From: Pseudomonas sp. TH41
Lineage (GTDB): Bacteria > Pseudomonadota > Gammaproteobacteria > Pseudomonadales > Pseudomonadaceae
NCBI RefSeq assembly: GCF_016650695.1
Contig: NZ_JAEKFH010000008.1
Location: 62,001 to 126,000, forward strand
DNA length: 64,000 nucleotides
Direction of reading: 5' to 3'
The notes below the pieces were generated by a model. That model had not been told where the DNA came from, did not search any database, and saw nothing but the letters and a program-made list of their open reading frames with translations. Shown piece by piece: positions 24,692 to 33,399 of the stretch (its first letter is position 1; each line of letters begins with the position of its first letter). The position numbers and the translations under genes were made by a program.

Positions 24692-25126
24692 TTACTTTTT
24701 CAGGCCGTAATGCTCATCGAGCATGCCCGGTGCGTTCGGGGCTTTTGGGGCGTAGTCGCGAGGCGGCTCCTGATTGCGCGGCGGCGTCAGGCGCTCCCGT
24801 GGGGCTGCTGCCGCGTCGGCGTGCAGGGAGGCCAGCAGGCGTTGGCGGGTTTGCTCGTCCAGGGCCAGACGGTTGGCGCCCTCGGCGAGATGATCCTGCA
24901 CTTCCTGATAGCTCTGAGTCAGTTTCTTGACCAGGGTTGCAGTGCTGTTGAAGTGGGTGACCACCTCGTTCTGATAACTGTCAAAACGTTCCTGAACGTC
25001 ATCCAGCTGACGTTGCGTGCTGCTAGGCGCAGCGTTCGGCACCAGGCGAGCGATCAGGAATCCAATGGCGACACCCACAACCAGGGCAAGAGTCGGCAAC
25101 AACCAAACTAAGAGCGAGTGTTCCAC
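24692..25126 (-). CDS. YhcB/ZapG family (DUF1043) membrane protein
   Basis: A 144-residue inner-membrane protein with one N-terminal helix (about 6-28, LVWLLPTLALVVGVAIGFLIA) and a long cytoplasmic coiled-coil region (about 38-95). The tail is Pro-rich and low in complexity (TPPRNQEPPRDYAPKAPNAP). This is the organisation of YhcB, also called ZapG, which in enterobacteria links cell-envelope synthesis and division. The ATG at 25126 follows AGGA. It is divergent from the alpha/beta hydrolase gene, so their promoters share about 140 bp. Confidence 0.85.
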   Translation of the reverse strand: MEHSLLVWLLPTLALVVGVAIGFLIARLVPNAAPSSTQRQLDDVQERFDSYQNEVVTHFNSTATLVKKLTQSYQEVQDHLAEGANRLALDEQTRQRLLASLHADAAAAPRERLTPPRNQEPPRDYAPKAPNAPGMLDEHYGLKK

Positions 25127-25270
25127 GAGTCCTTCCTCTATAAACGGCTTTGCTTTACGTTAACGGCTCGAACCTGCGCTGTATACCGCGATTCACTCGC
25201 AATAGATTGGCACAGACAATTTGCTAGACGAGTCGACCCGATTCGAGGTCACGGAGTTCCTTCCTTGCTT

Positions 25271-25900
25271 ATGCGCGAAACCCCTGTAGTGATTGATGGC
25301 CCGGTCGGTCAACTGGAAGCCCTTTACCTGAACAGCGAAGAGCCCCGTGGCATTGCGCTGATCTGCCACCCGAACCCGGTGCAGGGCGGCACCATGCTCA
25401 ACAAAGTGGTCTCGACCCTGCAACGCACCGCACGCGACGCCGGTTTGATTACTTTGCGTTTCAACTACCGTGGCGTCGGTGCCAGCGAAGGCACGCACGA
25501 CATGGGCACTGGCGAAGTCGACGACGCCCAGGCAGCAGCGCAATGGCTGCGAGCCAAGCACCCTGAGTTGCCGCTGACCCTGTTCGGTTTCTCCTTCGGC
25601 GGTTTTGTTGCTGCAAGTCTCGGCGGGCGCCTGGAAGCCAAGGGCGAGCAGCTCAAGCATGTGTTCATGGTTGCGCCTGCGGTCATGCGCCTGGGTGACC
25701 AGGATCAATTGCCGCAGCAGGGTGAGTTGACCCTGATTCAACCGGAAACCGACGAAGTCATCGATCCGCAGCTCGTTTATGAATGGTCCGACACGCTTGA
25801 GCGCCCCCATGAGCTGCTGAAAGTGGCAGAATGCGGACACTTTTTTCATGGCAAGCTGACCGATCTCAAGGATCTGATCCTGCCGCGTCTTTCGAATTGA
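25271..25900 (+). CDS. alpha/beta hydrolase (COG2945 type)
   Basis: A 209-residue cytosolic hydrolase with the alpha/beta fold. The HPNPVQGGTM block (about 33-42) forms the oxyanion region, FNYRGVGAS is at 64-72, and the nucleophile elbow GFSFG is at 106-110 with Ser108. The acid is probably in QPETDEVID and the catalytic His in CGHFFHGKL near the C-terminus. Family members have no agreed substrate. I use the ATG at 25271; a TTG six bases earlier has the better-spaced GGAG (25253-25256) and may be the true start. The stop is 24 bp before trpS, so the two are probably co-transcribed. Confidence 0.85.
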   Translation: MRETPVVIDGPVGQLEALYLNSEEPRGIALICHPNPVQGGTMLNKVVSTLQRTARDAGLITLRFNYRGVGASEGTHDMGTGEVDDAQAAAQWLRAKHPELPLTLFGFSFGGFVAASLGGRLEAKGEQLKHVFMVAPAVMRLGDQDQLPQQGELTLIQPETDEVIDPQLVYEWSDTLERPHELLKVAECGHFFHGKLTDLKDLILPRLSN

Positions 25901-25924
25901 TTGCAGTCTGACAAGCGATTACCC

Positions 25925-27280
25925 ATGACGACTCGTACCCGTATCCTCACTGGCATCACCACCACCGGCACGCCGCACCTGGGCAACTACGCCGGCGCCA
26001 TCCGCCCGGCGATCCTGGCCAGCCGTGACAGCAATGCCGATTCGTTCTACTTCCTGGCCGATTACCACGCCCTGATCAAATGCGATGACCCGCTGCGCAT
26101 CCAGCGCTCGCGTCTGGAAATCGCCGCGACCTGGCTGGCCGGTGGCCTGGATGTGGACCGCGTAACCTTTTACCGCCAGTCCGACATCCCGGAAATCCCC
26201 GAGCTGACCTGGCTGCTGACCTGCGTTGCCGCCAAGGGCCTGCTCAATCGCGCCCACGCCTACAAGGCGTCGGTGGACAAGAACGTCGAAACCGGCGAGG
26301 ACCCGGATGCCGGCATCACCATGGGCTTGTACAGCTACCCGGTGCTGATGGCCGCCGACATTCTGATGTTCAACGCCCACAAGGTGCCGGTCGGTCGTGA
26401 CCAGATCCAGCACGTGGAAATGGCCCGCGACATTGGTCAGCGTTTCAATCATCTGTTCGGCCAGGGCAAAGAATTCTTCACCATGCCCGAGGCGCTGATC
26501 GAAGAAAGCGTCGCCACCTTGCCAGGCCTCGACGGTCGCAAGATGTCGAAGAGCTACGACAACACCATTCCGTTGTTCAGTAGCGCCAAAGAGATGAAAG
26601 ACGCGATTTCGCGGATCGTCACCGACTCCCGTGCGCCGGGCGAAGCCAAAGATCCGGACAATTCGCATTTGTTCACACTGTTTCAGGCCTTCGCCACGTC
26701 GGCGCAGTCCGACGAATTCCGCAGCGAACTGTTGCAGGGCCTGGGTTGGGGCGAGGCGAAGAATCGTCTGTTCCAGCTGCTCGACAGCGAGCTGGGCGAG
26801 GCTCGTGAGCGCTATTACAAGCTGATCGAGCGTCCGGCGGATCTGGAAGACATCCTGCAAATCGGCGCCAAAAAGGCCCGCTCTGTGGCGACGCCATTCC
26901 TTCACGAACTGCGTGAAGCGGTCGGCCTGCGTTCTTTCGTCGCCCAGACACAAGTCGCAGCGACCACCAAGAAGAAAGCCGCAAAAGCGGCGCGTTTCGT
27001 CAGTTTCCGTGAGGACGACGGCAGTTTCCGCTTCCGTCTGCTGGCGGCCGATGGCGAGCAACTGCTGCTGTCGCGCAACTTTGCCGATGGCAAAACCGCC
27101 GGTCAGGTCACCAAGCAACTGCAAGCGGGCCAACCGCTGGACGTGCGCAGCGAAGACTTGAGCTTCAGCATCTGGCTGGAAGGTGAGTGTGTTGCCGACA
27201 GCGCAACCTTTGCTGACAGTGCCGCTCGCGACGTCGCCATTGACGCGTTGCGGGTTGCTCTGACGCCGGCTCAGGAATAA
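25925..27280 (+). CDS. trpS: tryptophan--tRNA ligase with C-terminal extension
   Basis: A 451-residue class I aminoacyl-tRNA synthetase that charges tRNA-Trp. The HIGH-like motif is PHLGN at 17-21 and the KMSKS motif is at 206-210. The catalytic and anticodon-binding parts end near residue 340, the usual end of bacterial TrpRS. A Lys/Ala linker (about 346-356) then leads to an extra domain (about 357-451, RFVSFREDDGSFRFRLLAAD) that looks like the DUF1508/YegP fold. The ATG at 25925 is the only reasonable start. zapE follows after a terminator. Confidence 0.93.
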   Translation: MTTRTRILTGITTTGTPHLGNYAGAIRPAILASRDSNADSFYFLADYHALIKCDDPLRIQRSRLEIAATWLAGGLDVDRVTFYRQSDIPEIPELTWLLTCVAAKGLLNRAHAYKASVDKNVETGEDPDAGITMGLYSYPVLMAADILMFNAHKVPVGRDQIQHVEMARDIGQRFNHLFGQGKEFFTMPEALIEESVATLPGLDGRKMSKSYDNTIPLFSSAKEMKDAISRIVTDSRAPGEAKDPDNSHLFTLFQAFATSAQSDEFRSELLQGLGWGEAKNRLFQLLDSELGEARERYYKLIERPADLEDILQIGAKKARSVATPFLHELREAVGLRSFVAQTQVAATTKKKAAKAARFVSFREDDGSFRFRLLAADGEQLLLSRNFADGKTAGQVTKQLQAGQPLDVRSEDLSFSIWLEGECVADSATFADSAARDVAIDALRVALTPAQE

Positions 27281-27322
27281 ATCAGCGGCTCGGTCCGACC
27301 AAGGGCTGATTGCCATTCCTCC

Positions 27323-27353
27323 GGGCCGTCGCTACAGTGACGGCCCGTTTTTG
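27323..27353 (+). terminator. Rho-independent terminator after trpS
   Basis: GGGCCGTC (27323-27330) pairs with GACGGCCC (27339-27346) around an 8-nt loop and is followed by GTTTTTG. Confidence 0.85.
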
Positions 27354-27371
27354 TTGCCTTGCTAACGAATT

Positions 27372-28466
27372 ATGACGCCCCTAGAAAGATATCAAGCTGA
27401 TCTGAAACGCCCGGAATTCTTCCATGATGCCGCGCAGGAAACTGCCGTGCGCCATTTGCAGCGCCTGTATGACGATCTGGTCGCGGCCTCGGAGAGCAAA
27501 CCGGGCCTGTTCGGCAAACTGTTTGGCAAGAAAGAGCAGGCGCCGGTCAAGGGCCTGTACTTCTGGGGCGGCGTTGGCCGTGGCAAGACCTACCTGGTCG
27601 ACACCTTCTTCGAAGCGCTGCCGTTCAAGGACAAGGTCCGGACGCACTTCCACCGCTTCATGAAGCGTGTGCACGAAGAGATGAAGACCCTCGGCGGCGA
27701 GAAAAACCCGCTGACCATCATCGCCAAGCGCTTCTCCGATGAAGCCCGGGTCATCTGCTTCGATGAATTCTTCGTGTCCGACATTACCGACGCGATGATC
27801 CTCGGTACGCTGATGGAAGAGCTGTTCAAGAACGGTGTGACGCTGGTCGCGACCTCGAACATCGTGCCAGACGGTCTGTACAAGGATGGCCTGCAACGTG
27901 CCCGCTTCCTGCCGGCCATTGCGCTGATCAAGCAGAACACCGAGATCGTCAACGTCGACAGCGGCGTCGACTACCGTCTGCGTCACCTCGAACAAGCCGA
28001 ACTGTTCCACTTCCCGCTCGACGAAGCGTCTCACGAAAGCCTGCGCAAAAGCTTTCGCGCGTTGACGCCGGAATGCACGGCAGCCATCGAGAACGACGTG
28101 CTGATGATCGAGAACCGTGAAATCCGTGCCTTGCGCACATGTGATGACGTGGCCTGGTTCGACTTCCGCGAACTCTGCGACGGCCCGCGCAGCCAGAACG
28201 ATTACATCGAACTGGGCAAAATCTTCCACGCCGTGTTGCTCAGCAGTGTCGAGCAGATGAGCGTCACCACCGACGACATCGCCCGACGCTTTATCAACAT
28301 GGTCGATGAGTTCTACGACCGTAACGTAAAGCTGATCATTTCTGCTGAAGTCGAGCTCAAAGACCTCTACACCGGTGGTCGCCTGAACTTTGAGTTCCAG
28401 CGCACCCTCAGCCGTCTGCTGGAAATGCAGTCACACGAATTTCTGTCCCGGGCGCACAAGCCGTAG
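27372..28466 (+). CDS. zapE: cell division protein ZapE (AFG1-like ATPase)
   Basis: A 364-residue AAA-type ATPase of the AFG1 family. Walker A is GGVGRGKT at 66-73, Walker B is VICFDEF at 127-133, and the sensor stretch LVATSNIVPDGLY follows at about 158-170. ZapE associates with the Z ring late in division and affects its stability in an ATP-dependent manner. Length is normal. Initiation is at the ATG at 27372, which has no strong ribosome site. It forms a single-gene unit between two terminators. Confidence 0.93.
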   Translation: MTPLERYQADLKRPEFFHDAAQETAVRHLQRLYDDLVAASESKPGLFGKLFGKKEQAPVKGLYFWGGVGRGKTYLVDTFFEALPFKDKVRTHFHRFMKRVHEEMKTLGGEKNPLTIIAKRFSDEARVICFDEFFVSDITDAMILGTLMEELFKNGVTLVATSNIVPDGLYKDGLQRARFLPAIALIKQNTEIVNVDSGVDYRLRHLEQAELFHFPLDEASHESLRKSFRALTPECTAAIENDVLMIENREIRALRTCDDVAWFDFRELCDGPRSQNDYIELGKIFHAVLLSSVEQMSVTTDDIARRFINMVDEFYDRNVKLIISAEVELKDLYTGGRLNFEFQRTLSRLLEMQSHEFLSRAHKP

Positions 28467-28481
28467 GACGATCCGGAAAAT

Positions 28482-28513
28482 AAAAAAGGGCCTGCATCAG
28501 GCCCTTTTTTGTG
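28482..28513 (+). terminator. Rho-independent terminator after zapE
   Basis: AAAAAAGGGCCTG pairs with CAGGCCCTTTTTT around a CAT loop. Confidence 0.9.
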
Positions 28514-28527
28514 CGCGGAATTTCCCC

Positions 28528-28610
28528 TGTAGGAGCGAGCTTGCTCGCGATGGTGTGTCAGCTGCATTGATGTCGACTGACACACCATCGCGAGCAAGCT
28601 CGCTCCTACA
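28528..28610. repeat. REP doublet, family A
   Basis: Perfect 34-bp arms (28528-28561 and 28577-28610) around the loop CTGCATTGATGTCGA. It differs at only two positions from the element at 2907-2989, loop included. Confidence 0.92.
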
Positions 28611-28624
28611 AGGGGATTTGTGGT

Positions 28625-29620
28625 TTACGCCGCCTGCTGAAACTGCTGGCGGTACTGGTTCGGTGACAGCTCGGTATGCTGGCGAAACAGCCGCGCAAAG
28701 AAGCTCGCATCGTCGTAACCGACTTCATAGCTGATGGTCTTGATGCTTTTGCGGCTGCCGGAGAGCAAGCCCTTGGCGGTTTCGATGCGCAGGCGTTGCA
28801 GGTAATGCAAGGGCTTGTCGCCGGTGGCGGTCTGGAAGCGACGCATGAAGTTGCGAATGCTCATGCCGTGTTCACGCGCGACGTCTTCGAAGCGGAATTT
28901 GTCGGCGAAGTGTTCTTCCAGCCAGTGCTGGATCTGCAGGATGATCACGTCCTGGTGCAGTTTCTGCCCACCGAAACCGATTCTTCCCGGGGTGTAGCTG
29001 CGTTGCACTTCATACAGAATGTCTCGCGCGACAGCTTGGGATACGTTGGCGCCGCAGAAACGCTCGATCAGGTAAATGTACAGGTCACATGCCGACGTGG
29101 TACCGCCCGCGCAATACAGGTTGTCGGCGTCGGTCAGGTGCTTGTCCTGATTGAGTTGCACCTTCGGGAAGCGCTCGGCAAATGCATTGAAGAAGCGCCA
29201 GTAGGTGGTTGCTTCCTTGCCATCGAGCAAACCGGCCTCGGCCAGCCAGAACACGCCGGTCGCTTCGCCGCAGAGCACTGCGCCGCGCGCATGTTGCTGG
29301 CGCAGCCATGGCAGGACCTGTGGATAACGTTGGCAAAGGGTTTCGAAATCGTCCCAGAAGGCGGGAAGGATAATGATATCGGCGTTTTCCAGCCCGCCGT
29401 CCACCGGCATCATCACATCGCTGAAGCTGTTCACTGGCTTTCCGTCGGGACTGACCAGTCGGGTTTCGAACGCTGGAGTCAGGCCGTGGCCCAGTTGTTT
29501 GCCGTAACGCAGGCTTGCCAGGTGAAAGAAATCCTTGGCTTGCATGAGGGTGGATGCAAAAACCCGGTCGATAGCCAGGATGCAGACGCGCCGCAAGGGC
29601 GTGGAGACTTGGTTAGACAT
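28625..29620 (-). CDS. GlxA family AraC-type transcriptional regulator
   Basis: A 331-residue regulator with an N-terminal DJ-1/PfpI-like class I glutamine amidotransferase domain (about 10-190, including LPAFWDDFETL and GAVLCGEATGVFWLAEAG with the nucleophile-elbow Cys) and a C-terminal AraC helix-turn-helix (about 225-325, with EDVAREHGMSIRNFMRRFQ and ISYEVGYDDASFFARLFRQ). Members of this family control catabolism of small nitrogen or quaternary amine compounds, such as arginine or carnitine. It is divergent from the acyl-CoA dehydrogenase gene with about 145 bp between them, so it may control that gene; this is inference. Confidence 0.9.
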   Translation of the reverse strand: MSNQVSTPLRRVCILAIDRVFASTLMQAKDFFHLASLRYGKQLGHGLTPAFETRLVSPDGKPVNSFSDVMMPVDGGLENADIIILPAFWDDFETLCQRYPQVLPWLRQQHARGAVLCGEATGVFWLAEAGLLDGKEATTYWRFFNAFAERFPKVQLNQDKHLTDADNLYCAGGTTSACDLYIYLIERFCGANVSQAVARDILYEVQRSYTPGRIGFGGQKLHQDVIILQIQHWLEEHFADKFRFEDVAREHGMSIRNFMRRFQTATGDKPLHYLQRLRIETAKGLLSGSRKSIKTISYEVGYDDASFFARLFRQHTELSPNQYRQQFQQAA

Positions 29621-29764
29621 AATTCAACTTTATTCTTATAGGGGAAAGTGGTCACCAGACGGCTGGATCGTCTTATTTTTTGTCTGATGTGTCCAGTGTC
29701 CTGTATCGGATACGAGGCTTAGTCTCTGAGGTCGATTCTCTCTGACAATAACGACAGGTGCCGC

Positions 29765-30901
29765 ATGATCCCCAGAACCTTGTTCAGTTCCGAGCACGAA
29801 CTTTTTCGTGACAGCGTGCGAACGTTCTTCGAAAAAGAGGCGGTGCCGTTTCATGGGCAATGGGAAAAGCAGGGGTATATCGACCGTGAACTCTGGAACA
29901 AGGCGGGGGAGGCGGGGATGTTGTGTTCGCATCTGCCTGAAGAATACGGCGGGCTGGGAGCAGACTTTCTTTACAGTGCGGTGGTGATCGAAGAGGTGGG
30001 GCGTCTTGGCCTGACCGGTATCGGTTTTTCTCTGCATTCGGACATCGTTGCGCCTTACATCCTGCATTACGGCAGTGAAGTACTGAAGCACAAATACCTG
30101 CCAAAACTGGTCTCTGGCGAGATGGTTACCGCGATTGCGATGACCGAGCCGGGCGCCGGTTCCGACCTGCAAGGGGTGAAAACGACCGCGGTGCTGGATG
30201 GCGACGAGTACGTGATCAACGGTTCGAAAACCTTCATCACCAATGGCTATCTCGCTGACCTGGTGATTGTCGTCGCCAAGACCGATCCGAAGGCCGGCGC
30301 CAAGGGCACCAGCTTGTTCCTGGTGGAAGCCAACACCCCGGGCTTCGCCAAGGGCAAACGTCTGGAAAAAGTCGGCATGAAGGCCCAGGACACGTCGGAA
30401 TTGTTCTTTCAGGACGTGCGAGTGCCCAAGGAAAACCTGCTCGGCCAGGCCGGGATGGGGTTTGCCTACCTGATGCAGGAGCTGCCGCAGGAACGTCTCA
30501 CCGTCGCCATCGGCGGGGTGGCTTCGGCGGAGGCCGGGCTCCAATGGACGCTGGATTACACCCGCGAGCGTAAAGCGTTCGGCAAGGCGATCGCCGATTT
30601 CCAGAACACTCGGTTCAAATTGGCGGAGATGGCGACCGAGATTCAGATCGGTCGCGTCTTCGTCGATCGCTGCCTGGAATTGCATCTGCAGGGCAAGCTG
30701 GATGTGCCGACAGCGGCGATGGCCAAGTACTGGGGCACGGACCTGCAATGCAGGGTGCTCGACGAATGCGTGCAGTTGCATGGCGGTTACGGGTTTATGT
30801 GGGAATACCCGATCGCCCGGGCATGGGCGGATGCGCGGGTGCAGCGCATCTATGCCGGGACCAATGAAATCATGAAGGAGATTATTGCGCGGTCGCTTTA
30901 A
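29765..30901 (+). CDS. acyl-CoA dehydrogenase, long-chain (ACADL)-like
   Basis: A 378-residue FAD flavoenzyme that introduces the trans-2 double bond in acyl-CoA. The acyl-CoA dehydrogenase signature MTEPGAGSD lies at 126-134. The usual C-terminal catalytic Glu (IYEGT in the short- and medium-chain enzymes) is Ala here (IYAGTNE), while ELPQER at 239-244 carries a Glu (243) at the helix G position used by long-chain and isovaleryl enzymes. The C-terminal part, with AKYWGTDLQ, VQLHGGYGFMWEYPIARA and TNEIMKEIIAR, strikingly resembles mammalian ACADL. It is divergent from the GlxA-type regulator and followed by a REP element. Confidence 0.9.
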   Translation: MIPRTLFSSEHELFRDSVRTFFEKEAVPFHGQWEKQGYIDRELWNKAGEAGMLCSHLPEEYGGLGADFLYSAVVIEEVGRLGLTGIGFSLHSDIVAPYILHYGSEVLKHKYLPKLVSGEMVTAIAMTEPGAGSDLQGVKTTAVLDGDEYVINGSKTFITNGYLADLVIVVAKTDPKAGAKGTSLFLVEANTPGFAKGKRLEKVGMKAQDTSELFFQDVRVPKENLLGQAGMGFAYLMQELPQERLTVAIGGVASAEAGLQWTLDYTRERKAFGKAIADFQNTRFKLAEMATEIQIGRVFVDRCLELHLQGKLDVPTAAMAKYWGTDLQCRVLDECVQLHGGYGFMWEYPIARAWADARVQRIYAGTNEIMKEIIARSL

Positions 30902-30916
30902 ATCTCTTTGATGGAT

Positions 30917-30996
30917 GAAAAGATCGCAGCCTGCGGCAACTCCTACAGGGTGTACGTCAAGCCCATGTAGGAGCTGCCGCAGGCTGCGATCTTTTC
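30917..30996. repeat. REP doublet, family B
   Basis: Arms GAAAAGATCGCAGCCTGCGG onward with a single mismatch (CAACTCC against GGAGCTG). It lies 15 bp from each of two convergent genes, and its loop resembles that of the 6240 element. Confidence 0.9.
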
Positions 30997-31010
30997 GGGA
31001 TCACCGCAAA

Positions 31011-32051
31011 TTACGGTGCCGGGTTCGGGTGATCCTTGTGAATCGCCTCAATCCCCTCCAGCACTTCGTCGGAAAGCTTCAGATCAAAACTGGCAATGTT
31101 GCTCTCCAGTTGCTCCATCGTCGTCGCGCCGATGATGTTGCTGGTGACGAACGGTTGCTGCGTCACGAATGCCAGCGCCATCTGCGCCGGATCCAGACCG
31201 TGTTCACGTGCCAGTGCCACATAACGGCTGCAGGCTGCTTCCGATTGTGGATTGAAATAGCGGCTGAAGCGGCTGTAGAGGCTCAGGCGGCCTTTCGGTG
31301 GGCGTGCGCCACCTTCGTACTTACCCGACAGGAAACCGAACGCCAGCGGCGAATAGGCGAGCAGGCCGCATTGTTCACGGATCGCGATTTCCGCCAGGCC
31401 GACTTCGAAACTGCGGTTGAGCAGGTTGTACGGGTTCTGGATCGATACCGCGCGCGGCCAGCCACGGGCTTCGGCCAGGGCGAGGAAGCGCATGGTGCCC
31501 CACGGCGTTTCATTGGACAGGCCGATGTGGCGAATCTTGCCGGCTTTCACCTGTTCGTCCAGTGCTTCGAGGGTGTCCTCCAGCGGCGTGAGGTTGGCTT
31601 CGATCTTGTGCTTGTAGCCGAGCTGACCGAAGAAGTTGGTGCTGCGCTCTGGCCAGTGCAATTGGTACAAGTCGATGTAATCGGTTTGCAGGCGCTTGAG
31701 GCTGGCATCCACTGCTTCGGTGATGTGCTGGCGGTTATGTCGCAGGTTTTTGTCGCGGATGTAGTCGATGGTGTTGCCGGGGCCGGCGATTTTGCTGGCC
31801 AGGATCCAGTCGGCGCGATCGCCACGACTTTTGAAGTAATTGCCAATGTAGCGTTCGGTGGAGGCGTAGGTTTCGGCCTTGGGCGGCACCGGGTACATCT
31901 CGGCGGTGTCGATGAAATTGATCCCGGCGCTTTTGGCCCGTTCAATCTGGGCGAAGGCTTCAGCCTCGCTGTTTTGCTCGCCCCAGGTCATGGTTCCGAG
32001 GCAGATGGCACTCACATTCAGATTGGTTCGGCCTAGCTGTCGATAGTCCAT
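31011..32051 (-). CDS. Tas-like NADP(H)-dependent aldo-keto reductase
   Basis: A 346-residue TIM-barrel oxidoreductase of the aldo-keto reductase family, closest in form to E. coli Tas. The catalytic tetrad is visible: Asp48 and Tyr53 (DTAEMY), Lys87 (ASKIAG) and His132 (LHWPE). The NADPH-binding part holds IGLSNETPWG and NIIGATTMEQLESNI. I chose the ATG at 32051 because AAGGAG stands just upstream; the frame is open 18 codons further but without a start site. It is divergent from rplM-rpsI. Substrate unknown. Confidence 0.9.
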   Translation of the reverse strand: MDYRQLGRTNLNVSAICLGTMTWGEQNSEAEAFAQIERAKSAGINFIDTAEMYPVPPKAETYASTERYIGNYFKSRGDRADWILASKIAGPGNTIDYIRDKNLRHNRQHITEAVDASLKRLQTDYIDLYQLHWPERSTNFFGQLGYKHKIEANLTPLEDTLEALDEQVKAGKIRHIGLSNETPWGTMRFLALAEARGWPRAVSIQNPYNLLNRSFEVGLAEIAIREQCGLLAYSPLAFGFLSGKYEGGARPPKGRLSLYSRFSRYFNPQSEAACSRYVALAREHGLDPAQMALAFVTQQPFVTSNIIGATTMEQLESNIASFDLKLSDEVLEGIEAIHKDHPNPAP

Positions 32052-32226
32052 CGGATGCTCCTTGGGCAAAACAATCATAAAAGCAGGTTGAATTATTTTT
32101 CGCAATCTGCATAATTGCGCACCTCTTTCTGCAGTGGAAGTGATGCGCCGCCGCCGAAGAATCTTGCCGTTGAACGGACGCGCCGACCCGAGCCCCCGAA
32201 AGCGTCTGTATCCGGCTGCCTTTGAC

Positions 32227-32255
32227 TTGTCAAAGTACGCACTATTCAGTAAGAT
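32227..32255 (+). promoter_or_regulatory. predicted sigma-70 promoter of rplM-rpsI
   Basis: TTGTCA at 32227-32232 and TAAGAT at 32250-32255 are separated by 17 bp, and lie about 42 bp before the rplM start. The hexamers match consensus at 5 and 4 positions. Confidence 0.5.
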
Positions 32256-32296
32256 CCGCCGTCTAATTTACAGGGCGGCCCCTGAGGCTATAAAGA

Positions 32297-32725
32297 ATGA
32301 AAACTTTTACTGCTAAACCGGAAACAGTACAGCGCGACTGGTTTGTCGTCGACGCTGCAGGTCAGACCCTGGGTCGTCTGGCCACCGAAATCGCGAGCCG
32401 TCTGCGTGGCAAGCATAAAGCTGAGTACACTCCTCACGTTGACACCGGCGATTACATCGTCGTTATCAATGCCGAGCAGATTCGTGTAACCGGTGCTAAA
32501 ACCACCGATAAAATCTACTACTCCCACTCCGGTTTCCCGGGCGGCATCAAGTCGATCAACTTTGAAAAGCTGATCGCTAAAGCCCCTGAGCGCGTGATCG
32601 AGACCGCGGTCAAAGGCATGCTGCCTAAGAACCCGCTGGGTCGCGACATGTATCGTAAGCTGAAAGTCTATGCGGGCGCTGTACACCCTCATACTGCTCA
32701 GCAGCCCCAAGAACTGAAGTTTTAA
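32297..32725 (+). CDS. rplM: 50S ribosomal protein L13
   Basis: A 142-residue ribosomal protein, full length for L13, that binds 23S rRNA early in 50S assembly. The conserved start MKTFTAKPETVQRDWFVVDA and the stretches LGRLATEIASRLRGK, FPGGIKSINFE and KGMLPKNPLGR are textbook L13. It is followed after 14 bp by rpsI, the usual operon partner. Confidence 0.97.
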   Translation: MKTFTAKPETVQRDWFVVDAAGQTLGRLATEIASRLRGKHKAEYTPHVDTGDYIVVINAEQIRVTGAKTTDKIYYSHSGFPGGIKSINFEKLIAKAPERVIETAVKGMLPKNPLGRDMYRKLKVYAGAVHPHTAQQPQELKF

Positions 32726-32739
32726 CGGAATAGTTCATT

Positions 32740-33132
32740 ATGTCGGCGACTCAAAATTACGGCACTGGCCGTCGCAAGACCGCAACCGCACGCGTTTTCC
32801 TGCGTCCGGGCACTGGTAACATCTCCATCAACAACCGCACCCTGGAAAATTTCTTCGGCCGCGAAACTGCCCGCATGGTAGTTCGTCAGCCGCTGGAATT
32901 GACTGAGACTGTCGAGAAATTCGACATCTACGTCACCGTGATCGGTGGTGGTGTAAGTGGTCAAGCTGGCGCAATCCGCCACGGTATCACTCGCGCACTG
33001 ATGCAGTACGACGAAACCCTGCGTGGCGCTCTGCGCAAAGCTGGCTTCGTTACTCGCGATGCTCGTGAAGTTGAACGTAAGAAAGTTGGTCTGCGTAAAG
33101 CGCGTAAGCGTCCGCAGTACTCGAAGCGTTAA
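32740..33132 (+). CDS. rpsI: 30S ribosomal protein S9
   Basis: A 130-residue ribosomal protein of normal length. Its C-terminal tail reaches the P-site tRNA in the ribosome. The start SATQNYGTGRRKTATARVF, the central GGGVSGQAGAIRHGI and the C-terminal KKVGLRKARKRPQYSKR, which ends in the universal SKR, are diagnostic. It is second in the rplM-rpsI operon and is followed by a terminator. Confidence 0.97.
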   Translation: MSATQNYGTGRRKTATARVFLRPGTGNISINNRTLENFFGRETARMVVRQPLELTETVEKFDIYVTVIGGGVSGQAGAIRHGITRALMQYDETLRGALRKAGFVTRDAREVERKKVGLRKARKRPQYSKR

Positions 33133-33147
33133 TTCGCTTTCGCGTTC

Positions 33148-33189
33148 AAAAAGAACGCCCAGTTTCCTCTCGGAGCTGGGCGTTTTTTT
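33148..33189 (+). terminator. Rho-independent terminator after rpsI
   Basis: AAAAAGAACGCCCAG pairs with CTGGGCGTTTTTTT across a short loop. It lies 15 bp after the rpsI stop. Confidence 0.88.
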
Positions 33190-33399
33190 ATGGGCGCGAT
33201 TTATTAAAGAATTGCGCTGTGACAACTTGCCACAGCCGTAGAGCCCCTATACTGCAAGGCTTGGCAGTGGAGCCCTTCGGTAATTACCTTGTCAGAATTG
33301 GGGCTTTTCATTACCATTCGGCAAAATTTTTATAAGTTCAGATTTTTACTTAGTAGATGCCTGATTTAACAGGCCACAAAGCTGATGGGAGAGGACTGA

